From Motilibacter deserti (lineage in GTDB: Bacteria > Actinomycetota > Actinomycetes > Motilibacterales > Motilibacteraceae), in assembly GCF_011250635.1 (NCBI RefSeq), contig NZ_JAANNP010000002.1, forward strand, positions 1 through 64,000: DNA of 64,000 nt, read 5' to 3'. Below, piece after piece: positions 18,301 to 25,828 of the stretch. How positions within the stretch are numbered: position 1 is the stretch's first letter; each line of letters starts with the position of its first letter. A program made the position numbers and the translations under genes. The notes under the pieces were generated by a model. That model searched no databases, was not told the origin of the DNA, and worked only from the letters and a program-made list of their open reading frames with translations.

Positions 18301-19209
18301 GTGAGCCAGGACCAGCACGCCCCGCAGGACCCCACGCAGCAGTACCAGCAGCCGCAGTCGGGCGGCGAGCAGATCGAGTCGCCGGGCGGCAGCGGCTCGA
18401 CGACCCGAGCGATGGAGGAGAAGCCGGACCACGGCGAGGAGACCTACCGCGGCACCGGCAAGCTCGAGGGCAAGAAGGCGGTCATCACCGGCGGCGACTC
18501 CGGGATCGGACGGGCGGTGGCCCTCGCCTTCGCCCGCGAGGGCGCCGACGTGCTGATCGCGTACCTCGAGACCGAGGAGGAGGACGCGCAGGAGACCGTG
18601 CGCCTCGTCGAGAGCGCCGGGCGCAAGGCCGTGACGTGCCCGGGCGACCTGCGCGAGGAGGCGCAGTGCCAGCGGGTGATCGACACGGCCGTCGAGCAGC
18701 TCGGCGGCATCGACATCCTGGTGAACAACGCCGCGTACCAGATGGCGCAGCCCGGCGGCATCGAGGACATCACCACCGAGCAGTTCGACCGCGTCATGAA
18801 GACGAACCTCTACGCGATGTTCTGGCTGTCGAAGAAGGCCGTTCCTCACCTGAAGCCAGGTTCGGCCATCATCAACACCGCCTCGATCCAGGCGTCTCAG
18901 CCGTCCCCGCCGCTGCTGGACTACGCCACCACCAAGGCCGGCATCGTGAACTTCACCAAGGGGCTCGGCCAGATGCTGGCGGAGAAGGGGATCCGGGTGA
19001 ACGCCGTCGCCCCCGGCCCGATCTGGACCCCGCTCATCCCGGCCACGATGCCGGAGGAGAAGGTCGAGTCGTTCGGTGAGCAGACGCCGATGGGGCGGGC
19101 CGGCCAGCCGGCCGAGCTCGCGCCCGCGTACGTCTTCTTCGCCTCGCAGGAGTCGAGCTACGTCACCGCCGAGGTCCTGGGCGTCACCGGCGGGCAGCCG
19201 CTGAAGTAG
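18301..19209 (+). CDS. SDR family oxidoreductase, general-stress YhdF/YdaD type
   Basis: A 302-residue short-chain dehydrogenase. An N-terminal Gln/Pro-rich tail and MEEKPDHGEETYRGTGKL precede the Rossmann motif TGGDSGIGRA, then NNAAYQ, the catalytic Ser in INTASIQ and YATTK (Y-x3-K). This layout matches Bacillus YhdF/YdaD/YhxC-type general-stress SDRs; the substrate is unknown. GTG 18301 is chosen because a GAGGAGAG ribosome site lies 8-14 nt upstream and the family N-terminus starts here. The upstream SigB-like promoter supports a stress role. Confidence 0.88.
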   Translation: MSQDQHAPQDPTQQYQQPQSGGEQIESPGGSGSTTRAMEEKPDHGEETYRGTGKLEGKKAVITGGDSGIGRAVALAFAREGADVLIAYLETEEEDAQETVRLVESAGRKAVTCPGDLREEAQCQRVIDTAVEQLGGIDILVNNAAYQMAQPGGIEDITTEQFDRVMKTNLYAMFWLSKKAVPHLKPGSAIINTASIQASQPSPPLLDYATTKAGIVNFTKGLGQMLAEKGIRVNAVAPGPIWTPLIPATMPEEKVESFGEQTPMGRAGQPAELAPAYVFFASQESSYVTAEVLGVTGGQPLK

Positions 19210-19273
19210 TAGCGCCGCACCCCCGCGGCCGTCCAGGCTAGCCGGCATCCGCCCGCCCCTGTGAAGGAGCACG

Positions 19274-19645
19274 ATGCCGGCCAGCCGCAACAAGCAGACC
19301 GTCGAGCGCTACCTCGACGGCTTCCGCCGCACCGACCACGCGCAGATCCTGGAGTGCCTGACGGACGACATCGTCTGGACGGTATACGGCCACTTCCGGC
19401 TGCAGGGCAAGGCGGCGTACGACGAGGCCATCGAGGGGCCCGGGTTCGTCGGGTCGCCCGAGCTGGAGGTCGTCCGCATGGTCGAGGAGGGCGACACCGT
19501 CATGGCCGAGATCGTCGGGCGCGCGCCGCTGCAGGACGGGTCGTGGCAGCGCATGTCGATGGCCGAGGTGTTCGTGCTGCGCGGCGGCCTCATCTGCGAG
19601 CGGCGGGCGTGGGTGATCGCGCTGCACGAGGACGACGTCCGGTAG
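19274..19645 (+). CDS. NTF2-like / SnoaL-like small protein
   Basis: A 123-residue protein of the cone-shaped alpha+beta NTF2-like superfamily. It has the typical opening NKQTVERYLDGFRRTDHAQI, a DDIVWTVYG strand and an HFRLQGKAAYDE segment as in SnoaL-like or ketosteroid-isomerase-like proteins. No catalytic Asp/Tyr set can be assigned with confidence, so it may be a ligand-binding protein. GAAGGAG lies 5-10 nt before ATG 19274. A bidirectional hairpin follows. Confidence 0.75.
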   Translation: MPASRNKQTVERYLDGFRRTDHAQILECLTDDIVWTVYGHFRLQGKAAYDEAIEGPGFVGSPELEVVRMVEEGDTVMAEIVGRAPLQDGSWQRMSMAEVFVLRGGLICERRAWVIALHEDDVR

Positions 19646-19653
19646 GCGGCTGA

Positions 19654-19699
19654 ACAACCTGCATCCGGTGTCGTGGGGACAGCACTGGATGCAGGTTGT
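19654..19699. terminator. bidirectional hairpin between convergent genes
   Basis: ACAACCTGCATCC (19654-19666) pairs perfectly with GGATGCAGGTTGT (19687-19699), and GGTG/CACT inside extends the stem imperfectly. It sits between the NTF2-like gene and the convergent SDR gene. A run of T is weak on both strands (GTTGTCTCT downstream on +). Confidence 0.8.
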
Positions 19700-19714
19700 C
19701 TCTGGCTTGTCCGC

Positions 19715-20449
19715 TCACCACGGAATCTGGCCGGCGTCGTCGAAGAACCCGCCGGTCGGGCTGCCGGCGGGGAGCGTGGCGTACGTGATGGCCACCGCTG
19801 CGCCCTCGACGGGGGTGCGGGAGCCGCTGAACCCGGTGAAGTCGGTGGCGACGAAGCCGGGGCAGACGGCGTTGATGAGGATGCCGGGGTCGGTCTCGGC
19901 GAACCGTCGTGCGTATTGCACGGTCATCGCGTTCAGCATCGTCTTCGAGGGCGCGTAGGCCGCCATGACCGGTCCGGTCCGCAGGGCGAGCGAGGCCATG
20001 TTCGTCGAGACGTTCACGATCCGGGGCGAGGGGGAGCGGCGCAGCAACGGCAGCGCGGCGTTGATGACGCGTACTGCGCCGAGGACGTTGGTCTCCACGT
20101 CGGCCCGGACGACGTCGAGGTCGAGCGTGAGCGGGTCCTGCAGCGCGCCGTCGCCCGTCGGCCCCGAGATGCCGGCGTTGTTGACGACCGCGTCGAGGTG
20201 GCCGAGCTCTGCGTCCAGCTCGTCGATCGCCCGCGCCACGCTCTCGTTCGAGTTGACGTCGATGCGTACGCCCACGACGTCCGCCCCGGTGCGCCGCAGC
20301 TGCGCGAGCGCGGCCTCGCGCCGCTCGTCGTCGCGCGCGCCAACGGCCACGCGGTAGCCGCGCTCGGCAAGCCCTGCTGCGATCTGAAAGCCGATGCCCT
20401 TGTTCGCGCCGGTCACCAGCGCGGTCTTCGTGCTCGTCATGATCCTCAT
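19715..20449 (-). CDS. SDR family oxidoreductase (carbonyl reductase-like)
   Basis: A 244-residue classical SDR that probably reduces a carbonyl compound with NADPH. It has the cofactor motif TGANKGIG, an Arg in GARDDERR that suggests NADP(H), NNAG, the catalytic Ser in VNVSTNMAS and YAPSK (Y-x3-K). TGANKGIGFQIA resembles carbonyl-reductase-like SDRs. The start may be ATG 20449 or ATG 20440; both have poorly spaced ribosome sites. It is divergent from a LysR gene across 82 bp that contains a palindrome, so the LysR protein probably controls it. Confidence 0.87.
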   Translation of the reverse strand: MRIMTSTKTALVTGANKGIGFQIAAGLAERGYRVAVGARDDERREAALAQLRRTGADVVGVRIDVNSNESVARAIDELDAELGHLDAVVNNAGISGPTGDGALQDPLTLDLDVVRADVETNVLGAVRVINAALPLLRRSPSPRIVNVSTNMASLALRTGPVMAAYAPSKTMLNAMTVQYARRFAETDPGILINAVCPGFVATDFTGFSGSRTPVEGAAVAITYATLPAGSPTGGFFDDAGQIPW

Positions 20450-20475
20450 GCTCCGGACGCTTCGGCCCGGCGTCC

Positions 20476-20492
20476 AAGACCGATGCGGTCTT
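20476..20492. promoter_or_regulatory. probable LysR operator between SDR and LysR genes
   Basis: AAGACC-GATGC-GGTCTT is a perfect 6-5-6 palindrome in the middle of the divergent SDR/LysR intergenic region. LysR regulators usually bind partly dyadic sites about 15-17 bp long between themselves and their target, so this is the best candidate operator. Confidence 0.65.
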
Positions 20493-20531
20493 CTGTGATG
20501 CCGCCCGGGTATCCCTCAGTAGCGTCGAGGG

Positions 20532-21410
20532 GTGGAGGACATCGAGATCCGCGAGCTCCGCTACTTCGCCGCAGTGGCCGAGGAGCTCCACTTCGGGCGG
20601 GCGGCCGAGCGCCTGCACATGAGCCAACCGCCGCTGTCGCGCGCCGTCCAGCAGCTCGAGCAGCGCCTCGGCGTCGAGCTGTTCGTACGCGACCGGCGGA
20701 ACGTGCGGTTGACCGGGGCCGGCGAGGTGCTGCTCGAGGAGGCGCGCAACGTCTTCGACGCGGTCACGGCGGCGGTCGAGCGGTCGCGGCGTGCTGCGGC
20801 CCCGGACGAGCGGCTGGTCCTCGTCAGCAAGGCCGGCGCCTCGCACGAGCTGCTCCGCGACCTGCTGGACACGTACGCCGCCCGGGCCGACGCGCTTCCG
20901 GTCGAGGTGCTGCTCTGCGAGGTCGGCGAGCAGCGGCACGTGCTCCGGCAGGGGCGTGCGGACGCCGCGGTGATGCACAGCCCGTACGACGTGATCGGCG
21001 GGTTCGAGACGCAGGAGATGCTGACCGAGGGGCAGGTCGCGATCGTGCCGAAGGCGCACCCGCTCGCGCAGCGACCGCGGCTGACCCTCGCCGACGTGGC
21101 CGAGGTGCCCGACCTCCCGCTCGCCCGGTGGCCGCGGCACGACGGGAGCTATCCGCCCGGGCCGGGGCCGGAGGTGCGTACGCAGGCCGAGATCGCGCAG
21201 CTGGTGTCGCTCGGGCGGGCGCTGCTGGTCATCCCGGAGTCGAGCCGGGCGTGGCAGTGGCCGGACCACGTCGCCGTGCCCGTCGTCGACGCGCCGCTCG
21301 TCACGACGCTGCTGGCGTGGCGGGGGACGGGGCGGGATGGGCGGTTGGACGGGCTCGTCGCCGCAGCGGTGGAGGTCGCGGGGCGGGAGGGGGTGCGGGC
21401 GGTGGGGTGA
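20532..21410 (+). CDS. LysR family transcriptional regulator
   Basis: A 292-residue LysR-type regulator. The winged-helix domain covers residues ~5-65 (LRYFAAVAEELHFGRAAERL, SQPPLSRAVQQLE) and the periplasmic-binding-like effector domain covers ~95-285. GTG 20532 is preceded by TAGCGT (20520-20525) with 6 nt between, so it is probably translated from a leaderless mRNA. The divergent SDR gene and the palindrome between them are the likely target. The effector ligand is unknown. Confidence 0.92.
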   Translation: MEDIEIRELRYFAAVAEELHFGRAAERLHMSQPPLSRAVQQLEQRLGVELFVRDRRNVRLTGAGEVLLEEARNVFDAVTAAVERSRRAAAPDERLVLVSKAGASHELLRDLLDTYAARADALPVEVLLCEVGEQRHVLRQGRADAAVMHSPYDVIGGFETQEMLTEGQVAIVPKAHPLAQRPRLTLADVAEVPDLPLARWPRHDGSYPPGPGPEVRTQAEIAQLVSLGRALLVIPESSRAWQWPDHVAVPVVDAPLVTTLLAWRGTGRDGRLDGLVAAAVEVAGREGVRAVG

Positions 21411-21758
21411 GGTGGGGGTCTCTGGCGGCGCAGTGGGTGGGGCGTGCGCTTGGCGCCGGGAAGGCCTGGGCCGGAGGTTACTGGCGTGGGCGGTGTGCTC
21501 GCTGCCGCTGTTGCTGACGGCTGAGCGCGTGTGGCGGTGGAATCGCTGCATGCTTCGGGGGCCTGTTGTTCCGGCGACGTGGAGTAGAGGCTTCAATTCT
21601 CGATGGCCTAGCGGTCGATCTGTCTTTCATGGCGACCGTGATTGTTGGCTGAGTGATTCCAAGGCGTCTTGGCCCAGGCGTCGTACCGCACTGAACGTGG
21701 CCACGTGTTGTTCGGCCGCAGCCGCGCTGCGTACGATGTCCCTGGTCCTGTCGCCGGC

Positions 21759-21795
21759 TTGTCCACAGACGCGATTCCGGCTTCCACTGTCCACA
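21759..21795 (+). promoter_or_regulatory. two DnaA-box-like sequences
   Basis: TTGTCCACA (21759-21767) is an exact match to the preferred actinobacterial DnaA box. CTGTCCACA (21787-21795) fits the relaxed Streptomyces consensus. They lie in the same orientation 28 bp apart (start to start). Nothing else typical of an origin (dnaA, dnaN, a long box array) is present, so this is not called as oriC. Confidence 0.45.
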
Positions 21796-21931
21796 AGTGC
21801 GATGGTGTGAAGCGTGGGAGGGATGTCGATGCGCTAGAGCCAGGGCGTAGCGGCGATCGCTCGTCAGGCCTGCGTCGCGTGACGCCTGAACTAGACTTCA
21901 CAACTTATGAGTGAGAAGCGAGCTTCTTCAA

Positions 21932-21950
21932 TACCCCGGTTTCCGGGGTA
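21932..21950. terminator. perfect hairpin upstream of the 13E12-type gene
   Basis: TACCCCGG-TTT-CCGGGGTA is a perfect 8-bp stem with a 3-nt loop, 20 bp before a TAGGTT -10 candidate. It could be a terminator isolating the HNH gene from upstream transcription, or an operator. Confidence 0.5.
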
Positions 21951-21982
21951 GTTCTGTCAGTGGTGGCGGCTAGGTTGTGGGC

Positions 21983-23517
21983 GTGGGAAACAGCACGGTC
22001 GACGCGCTCGCGGCATTGTCCGCGGCGCTCGACGCGTTGTCCGCCCTCGACCTCGCCGACCTGTCGGCCGAGCACGCGGGGGAGTTCGCCGCCGCCTTGG
22101 TCGTGCAGGAGCAGCGGGTGGCCGCGACCCGGGCGCGCGTTCTGGCCGTGTTCGACGGGTCCGGCGCCGCCCGCGCGGCGGGGGCGACCTCGACCGCGGC
22201 GTGGCTGCGTGGCACGGCGAACCTCTCGCCCGGCGACGCCGCGGCCGCGGTCCGCGCCGCCCGCACAGTGCGCGACCTGCCGCAGACGGCGGAGGCGTTC
22301 GCCGCCGGTGAGATCTCCTGGCGGCACGTGGACCTGATTGGCAAGGCGCTGCGCAAGCACGGAGTCGAGCCCCTGCGCGCCGCCGAGCCCACCCTGCTTC
22401 CGCTGGCCAAGGCCGCCCCGCCCGCCGAGCTGGCCGTCGCGCTCCGGCGCCTGGACGAGGCGCTCGACCCCGACGGCGCCGCCCAGCGCGAGGTGGAGCG
22501 CTGGTCCAAGCGCCGGCTCTCGCTCGTGACGGGGATGGACGGGCTGACGTTCCTCGACGGCATCATGGCCGACGAGGACGCCGAGCTGGTGCGGTCGGTG
22601 CTGCTGCCGCTGGCCAAGCCCACCCGTCTGCCGGACGGGACCCCGGACGACCGGACCGGCGGGCAGCGGATGATGGACGCCCTGCTCGACGCGCTGAAGC
22701 GGGTCGCCGACTCCGGCACCCTGCCCGAGTCCGGCGGGCAGAAGCCGCACGTCACCCTCGTCGTCCCGCTCGACACCCTGCGCGCCGAGACGCGCACGCA
22801 GGCCGGGAGCGCGTTGACCGCGTTGTGGGGCGCGTCGTTCGGACGCGATGAGCTGCGGCGGGTGTGCTGTGACGCCGCCGTGACCACGGTGATCGCCGGC
22901 TCGGACGGAGCAGCGCTCGACCCACAGGACTTGAGGCAGTACCTGGACGCGGAAGGGCGGTTCCTCGGCCTCGGCCAGCCCTTGGCCCTCGGGGAATCGG
23001 CACGCACGGTCAGCGTCGCCCAACGCAAAGCGCTCAACGTGCGTGACGGCGGGTGCGTCTTCCCCGGCTGCGACCGGCCACCGCCGTTCACCGACGCCCA
23101 CCACGTCGTCTTCTGGTCACATTCCGGCCCGACCGACCTCGACAATCTGATCCTGTGTGCCGTCGGCACCACCGCATCGTCCACCACGACCACTGGCGGG
23201 TCGAGCACGACCCGCACCGCCCCGGCCTGTTCCGCTTCCGCCACCCGACGGTCGATCAATGGCTGCGCGGCCAGCACGCCACCGACCGCAACCCCGGAAG
23301 CCGACTACCCCTGTCTTGGTTGGGCCAGGGCCAGGGCCAGGGCCAGGGCCAGGGCCGAGAGCTAGGACGAGACCAGCGCCGAGAACGAGACCAGTTCCGG
23401 GACCAGGACCGGAACGAGGACTCCCGTGACGTGCACAACGCGGGATGCGGTTCCGCCCTCGCCCGCGAGGCCGACGCGGTCATGGACGTTGCCACGTCAC
23501 TCGTGCCGGCGACCTGA
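21983..23517 (+). pseudogene. 13E12/DUF222 family HNH endonuclease, frameshifted inside the HNH motif
   Basis: The first ~390 codons encode a DUF222 domain (AAALVVQEQRVAATRARVLA) followed by the HNH start RDGGCVFPGCDRPP and FTDAHHVVFWSHSG. After DLDNLIL the frame is lost. The expected CRRHHRIVHHDHW continues in another frame to a stop at 23517. Removing one TG from the TGTGTG run at 23154-23159 restores a single frame. As read, the upstream frame runs to 23365 with a nonsense tail that lacks the second half of the nuclease motif. TAGGTT at 21971-21976 ends 6 nt before GTG 21983, suggesting a leaderless mRNA. DUF222 genes are repeat-family genes (REP13E12 in Mycobacterium). Confidence 0.85.
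23322..23356. repeat. GGGCCA hexanucleotide tandem repeat
   Basis: Five perfect GGGCCA units plus a partial one lie in the 3' part of the 13E12-type gene. In the restored frame they encode alternating Gly-Gln; in the shifted frame they encode Arg-Ala. The following 60 bp is a degenerate GACCAG-like Asp/Arg/Gln-rich tail. Confidence 0.9.
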
Positions 23518-24914
23518 ACGGCGCCGCAAGGGGCTCGTTCGGGTCGATCGGCGACAGCGCGCCTCGGGCCGCACCGCACTTGCGGCACCCTCTCCGGGTG
23601 CTGCACCTTCCCGCGCCCGTGCCGCTCGACATCGAAGGGGTCGAGGGGTGGCTGGTCCGTGGGGCGCGCGGCTCCTCCCACAGCGTCGCCGCAGTCGGGA
23701 TGCGCGCAGGCGCCGTCGTCGAGCCCCTCGCAGACATCGGCCTCGGGCACCTGCGCATGCACACGGCAATGGAGCGGGCGGGTTGGGAGGCGACCGAGCT
23801 GGCCTGCCTCGACCGGCCCTGGGCCAACGGCCTGCTCCTCACGGCGTGGCCGGGACGGATGCCGGGCGCCCTTCGTCAGCTCGAGCGCGCGCTGCGCAAG
23901 CCGGGGCGGCTGCGGCTCGAGCGGCTCCGGGCGGAGCTGCGGAACGAGTACGACGAGGGCAGGGACACCCCGCGGACAGGCCTGCAGGCGCGCTTCGGCG
24001 TGCTCGGCCCCGGGCGCTACGGGCTTCCCGAGCTAGGCGTGGAGAGGCTGCGCTCCGTCGCTGGACTGACGCAGGCGGGTGGCGGCGGAGCGGCGCTTCC
24101 GCCGGCGCGGCAGCTGGGGCCGCTGCCGGCCTGGAGACGCGGGCCGGACGGCTGGAGCATGGTGTGCCTCGGCTTCGCCGACGTCCGCACCGCGGAGGCC
24201 GCCGCGTACGCCATCGACACCCAGCTCGACGCGGCGGACGAGGACTGGATCGGCTCGGCGGTCGTCATGACCGGGCTCGCCTCGCCGCCCGTGCTCGTCG
24301 TGTCGGCGGTCGCGGGCGAGGGCAGCGCGGCACGCCTCGCCGGGGCGGTGCAGCGCGTGGCCGCTGGCGCGGCCGACGCCGAGGAGCTGCGCCGGTGGCG
24401 GCGGGCTCACGACCCGCTCGACGAGGTGGAGGCGCTGCAGCTCGAGGCACGCCGCGCGCTGGGATGCAGCCTGCTCGGCCTTCCCGTGCTGAGCGCGTCA
24501 GAGCTGGAGGCGGCTCGCGCCGCCGTGCTGCCGGAAGACGTCGCGGCCGCGGCCGGGCACGCGGTCGCGCACGACGCGGTGTGGGTGCTGCCCGGCCCGC
24601 CGCCGCCGGCGCTGGAGGCGCTGCCGGAGTGGCGGGCGCAGCCCGTGGACGGGCAGAGCTGGTCCCGCCATGGGGGTCAGCGCCTCCGGCTGGGCGAGGC
24701 AGGCGTCACGGTCGAGGCCGAGCGGGGCGAGCGCACCGTGCGGTGGGACGAGTGCGCGGCCGTCGTGCGCACGACGGAGGGGTGGACGTTGGTCGGGGAC
24801 GACGGCGAGCGGGTCGTCGTCGTGCCGCGGGAGTGGCGTGACGGCGACGTATTGGGCCGCCGGCTGGCGCGCGAGGCGCGCGGACGCGAGCAGGTCGAGA
24901 TGCCCGCGCGGTGA
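23445..24914 (+). CDS. M16 (insulinase/pitrilysin)-like protein with lost zinc motif, fused to a C-terminal PH-like domain
   Basis: Not a named family member that I can recall; the following is read from the sequence. Residues ~75-110 (SVAAVGMRAGAVVEP, then GLGHLRMHTAMERAGW) align with the M16 core 'VGAGSRxE...GLAHxLEH'. The catalytic HxxEH reads HLRMH, so Glu is lost. A second M16-like stretch is LRLERLRAELRNEYDEGRD, then FGVLGPGRYGLPELG. The last ~70 residues (GVTVEAERGERTVRWDE, WTLVGDDGERVVVVPRE) look like a bacterial PH domain. It is probably an inactive scaffold or binding protein without a signal peptide. The start is unclear: ATG 23445 overlaps the pseudogene by 73 nt, and GTG 23598 is a likely alternative. 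Confidence 0.6.
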   Translation: MRFRPRPRGRRGHGRCHVTRAGDLNGAARGSFGSIGDSAPRAAPHLRHPLRVLHLPAPVPLDIEGVEGWLVRGARGSSHSVAAVGMRAGAVVEPLADIGLGHLRMHTAMERAGWEATELACLDRPWANGLLLTAWPGRMPGALRQLERALRKPGRLRLERLRAELRNEYDEGRDTPRTGLQARFGVLGPGRYGLPELGVERLRSVAGLTQAGGGGAALPPARQLGPLPAWRRGPDGWSMVCLGFADVRTAEAAAYAIDTQLDAADEDWIGSAVVMTGLASPPVLVVSAVAGEGSAARLAGAVQRVAAGAADAEELRRWRRAHDPLDEVEALQLEARRALGCSLLGLPVLSASELEAARAAVLPEDVAAAAGHAVAHDAVWVLPGPPPPALEALPEWRAQPVDGQSWSRHGGQRLRLGEAGVTVEAERGERTVRWDECAAVVRTTEGWTLVGDDGERVVVVPREWRDGDVLGRRLAREARGREQVEMPAR

Positions 24915-24927
24915 GGACGGGACGGGG

Positions 24928-25770
24928 TCAGCCGGCCGGCGACGGCACCGGAGCCGGCGCCACCGGCCGCTGCCGTGGCGCCCCGACGACCGCCGTGTGG
25001 ACGTGGTCGAGGTGGCGCAGGACCGGGTTGGTCGTGTTGCCGCTCGGGTGGACGTAGTCGCGCCAGCCCATCGACCCGGCCCAGACGGTCCAGATGTGGT
25101 CCGACCAGATCACCGACAGCAGGCTCAGCGGCTCGGCGTGCGCGACGAGCCAGTGGGCGAGCACCCATCCACGGCGGGTCTGCTCGGCGCTGCGCGGGGT
25201 GAGGAAGACGTCGATCGCACGCCCCTCGTAGTGCGCGCTGTTGTCCACGTGGCCGCTCGACACACCGCCGGCCGCGAAGCCGCCCATCGGCAGCGCGCCG
25301 AACGCCGCGCGGATCGCGCGCTGCAGTCGTACGCCCCGCGGGGTGAGGCCGTTGGCGGTCAGCTGCTCGTCGCGTACGCCGTAGTCGCGCTGCGCCGTGC
25401 AGGTGAGCCCGGCAGCGCGGGTGAGCGCGCGGACGACGGCGGGCCCGTCACCGGCCAGCTCGGGCAGGGCGGCCTCGACCGCCCGCTCCGTGGCCCGGGC
25501 GCCCAGCCCGTCGCGCGTCGCGTGCGCCAGCGCGTCGGTGAGCTGCTGCGCCTGCTCCGACTCGAGCATGACGGTCCGTTGCCGGGACAGCGTGAGGGTG
25601 CACGGCGGCGGCGGGGTGTAGGGGCGGGCCGACGCCACAGCGGTCGGTGCCGCCGACGGGGCAGCCGCTGGTGCGGCCGGCGCGTCGTTGCACGCGGTGA
25701 GGAGGGCGACGGCGGCGACGCCGAGCGCGGCGAGACGGACGCGGCGCGAGCGCGAGGCGGTGCGGGTCAT
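24928..25770 (-). CDS. lipoprotein with ARB_07466-like C-terminal (M15/DacB-like) domain
   Basis: A 280-residue predicted lipoprotein. ATG 25770 gives the signal peptide with lipobox LLTAC (Cys ~26), then an Ala/Pro linker. The C-terminal ~130 residues carry SSGHVDNSAHYEGRAIDVF and HLDHVHTAVVG, the His/Asp pattern of a D-Ala-D-Ala-peptidase-like fold (ARB_07466 type). It is thus probably anchored outside the membrane and acts on or binds cell wall. The next gene upstream on this strand encodes a paralogous C-terminal domain; the two probably arose by duplication. Enzyme activity is not proven for this family. Confidence 0.75.
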   Translation of the reverse strand: MTRTASRSRRVRLAALGVAAVALLTACNDAPAAPAAAPSAAPTAVASARPYTPPPPCTLTLSRQRTVMLESEQAQQLTDALAHATRDGLGARATERAVEAALPELAGDGPAVVRALTRAAGLTCTAQRDYGVRDEQLTANGLTPRGVRLQRAIRAAFGALPMGGFAAGGVSSGHVDNSAHYEGRAIDVFLTPRSAEQTRRGWVLAHWLVAHAEPLSLLSVIWSDHIWTVWAGSMGWRDYVHPSGNTTNPVLRHLDHVHTAVVGAPRQRPVAPAPVPSPAG

Positions 25771-25828
25771 CGGCCCGTACAACATCCGGCGGGGTGGCTA
25801 CGTTCCGCCAGTCGGCCCGGACAGCCGG

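Larger units (their letters stand above)
21411..21976. other. 566-bp lower-GC gap without a convincing gene
   Basis: This stretch, best seen from about 21530 on, is visibly richer in A+T than its surroundings and in no frame shows the third-position GC bias of its neighbours. Short open frames (for example 21608-21901 on the minus strand) resemble no family. It contains two DnaA-box-like sequences (21759-21795), the 14-bp palindrome AGAAGC-GA-GCTTCT at 21914-21927 and a perfect hairpin at 21932-21950. It may be a remnant of acquired DNA upstream of the 13E12-type gene. Confidence 0.6.

Noticed and set aside
21759-21795. DnaA boxes as the chromosomal origin
   Set aside because: Only two boxes, and dnaA, dnaN, gyrB, parAB and rpmH are absent from the neighbourhood.
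21608-21901. A 97-codon minus-strand open frame in the low-GC gap
   Set aside because: No family resemblance, no ribosome site or -10 box, and composition is not gene-like.
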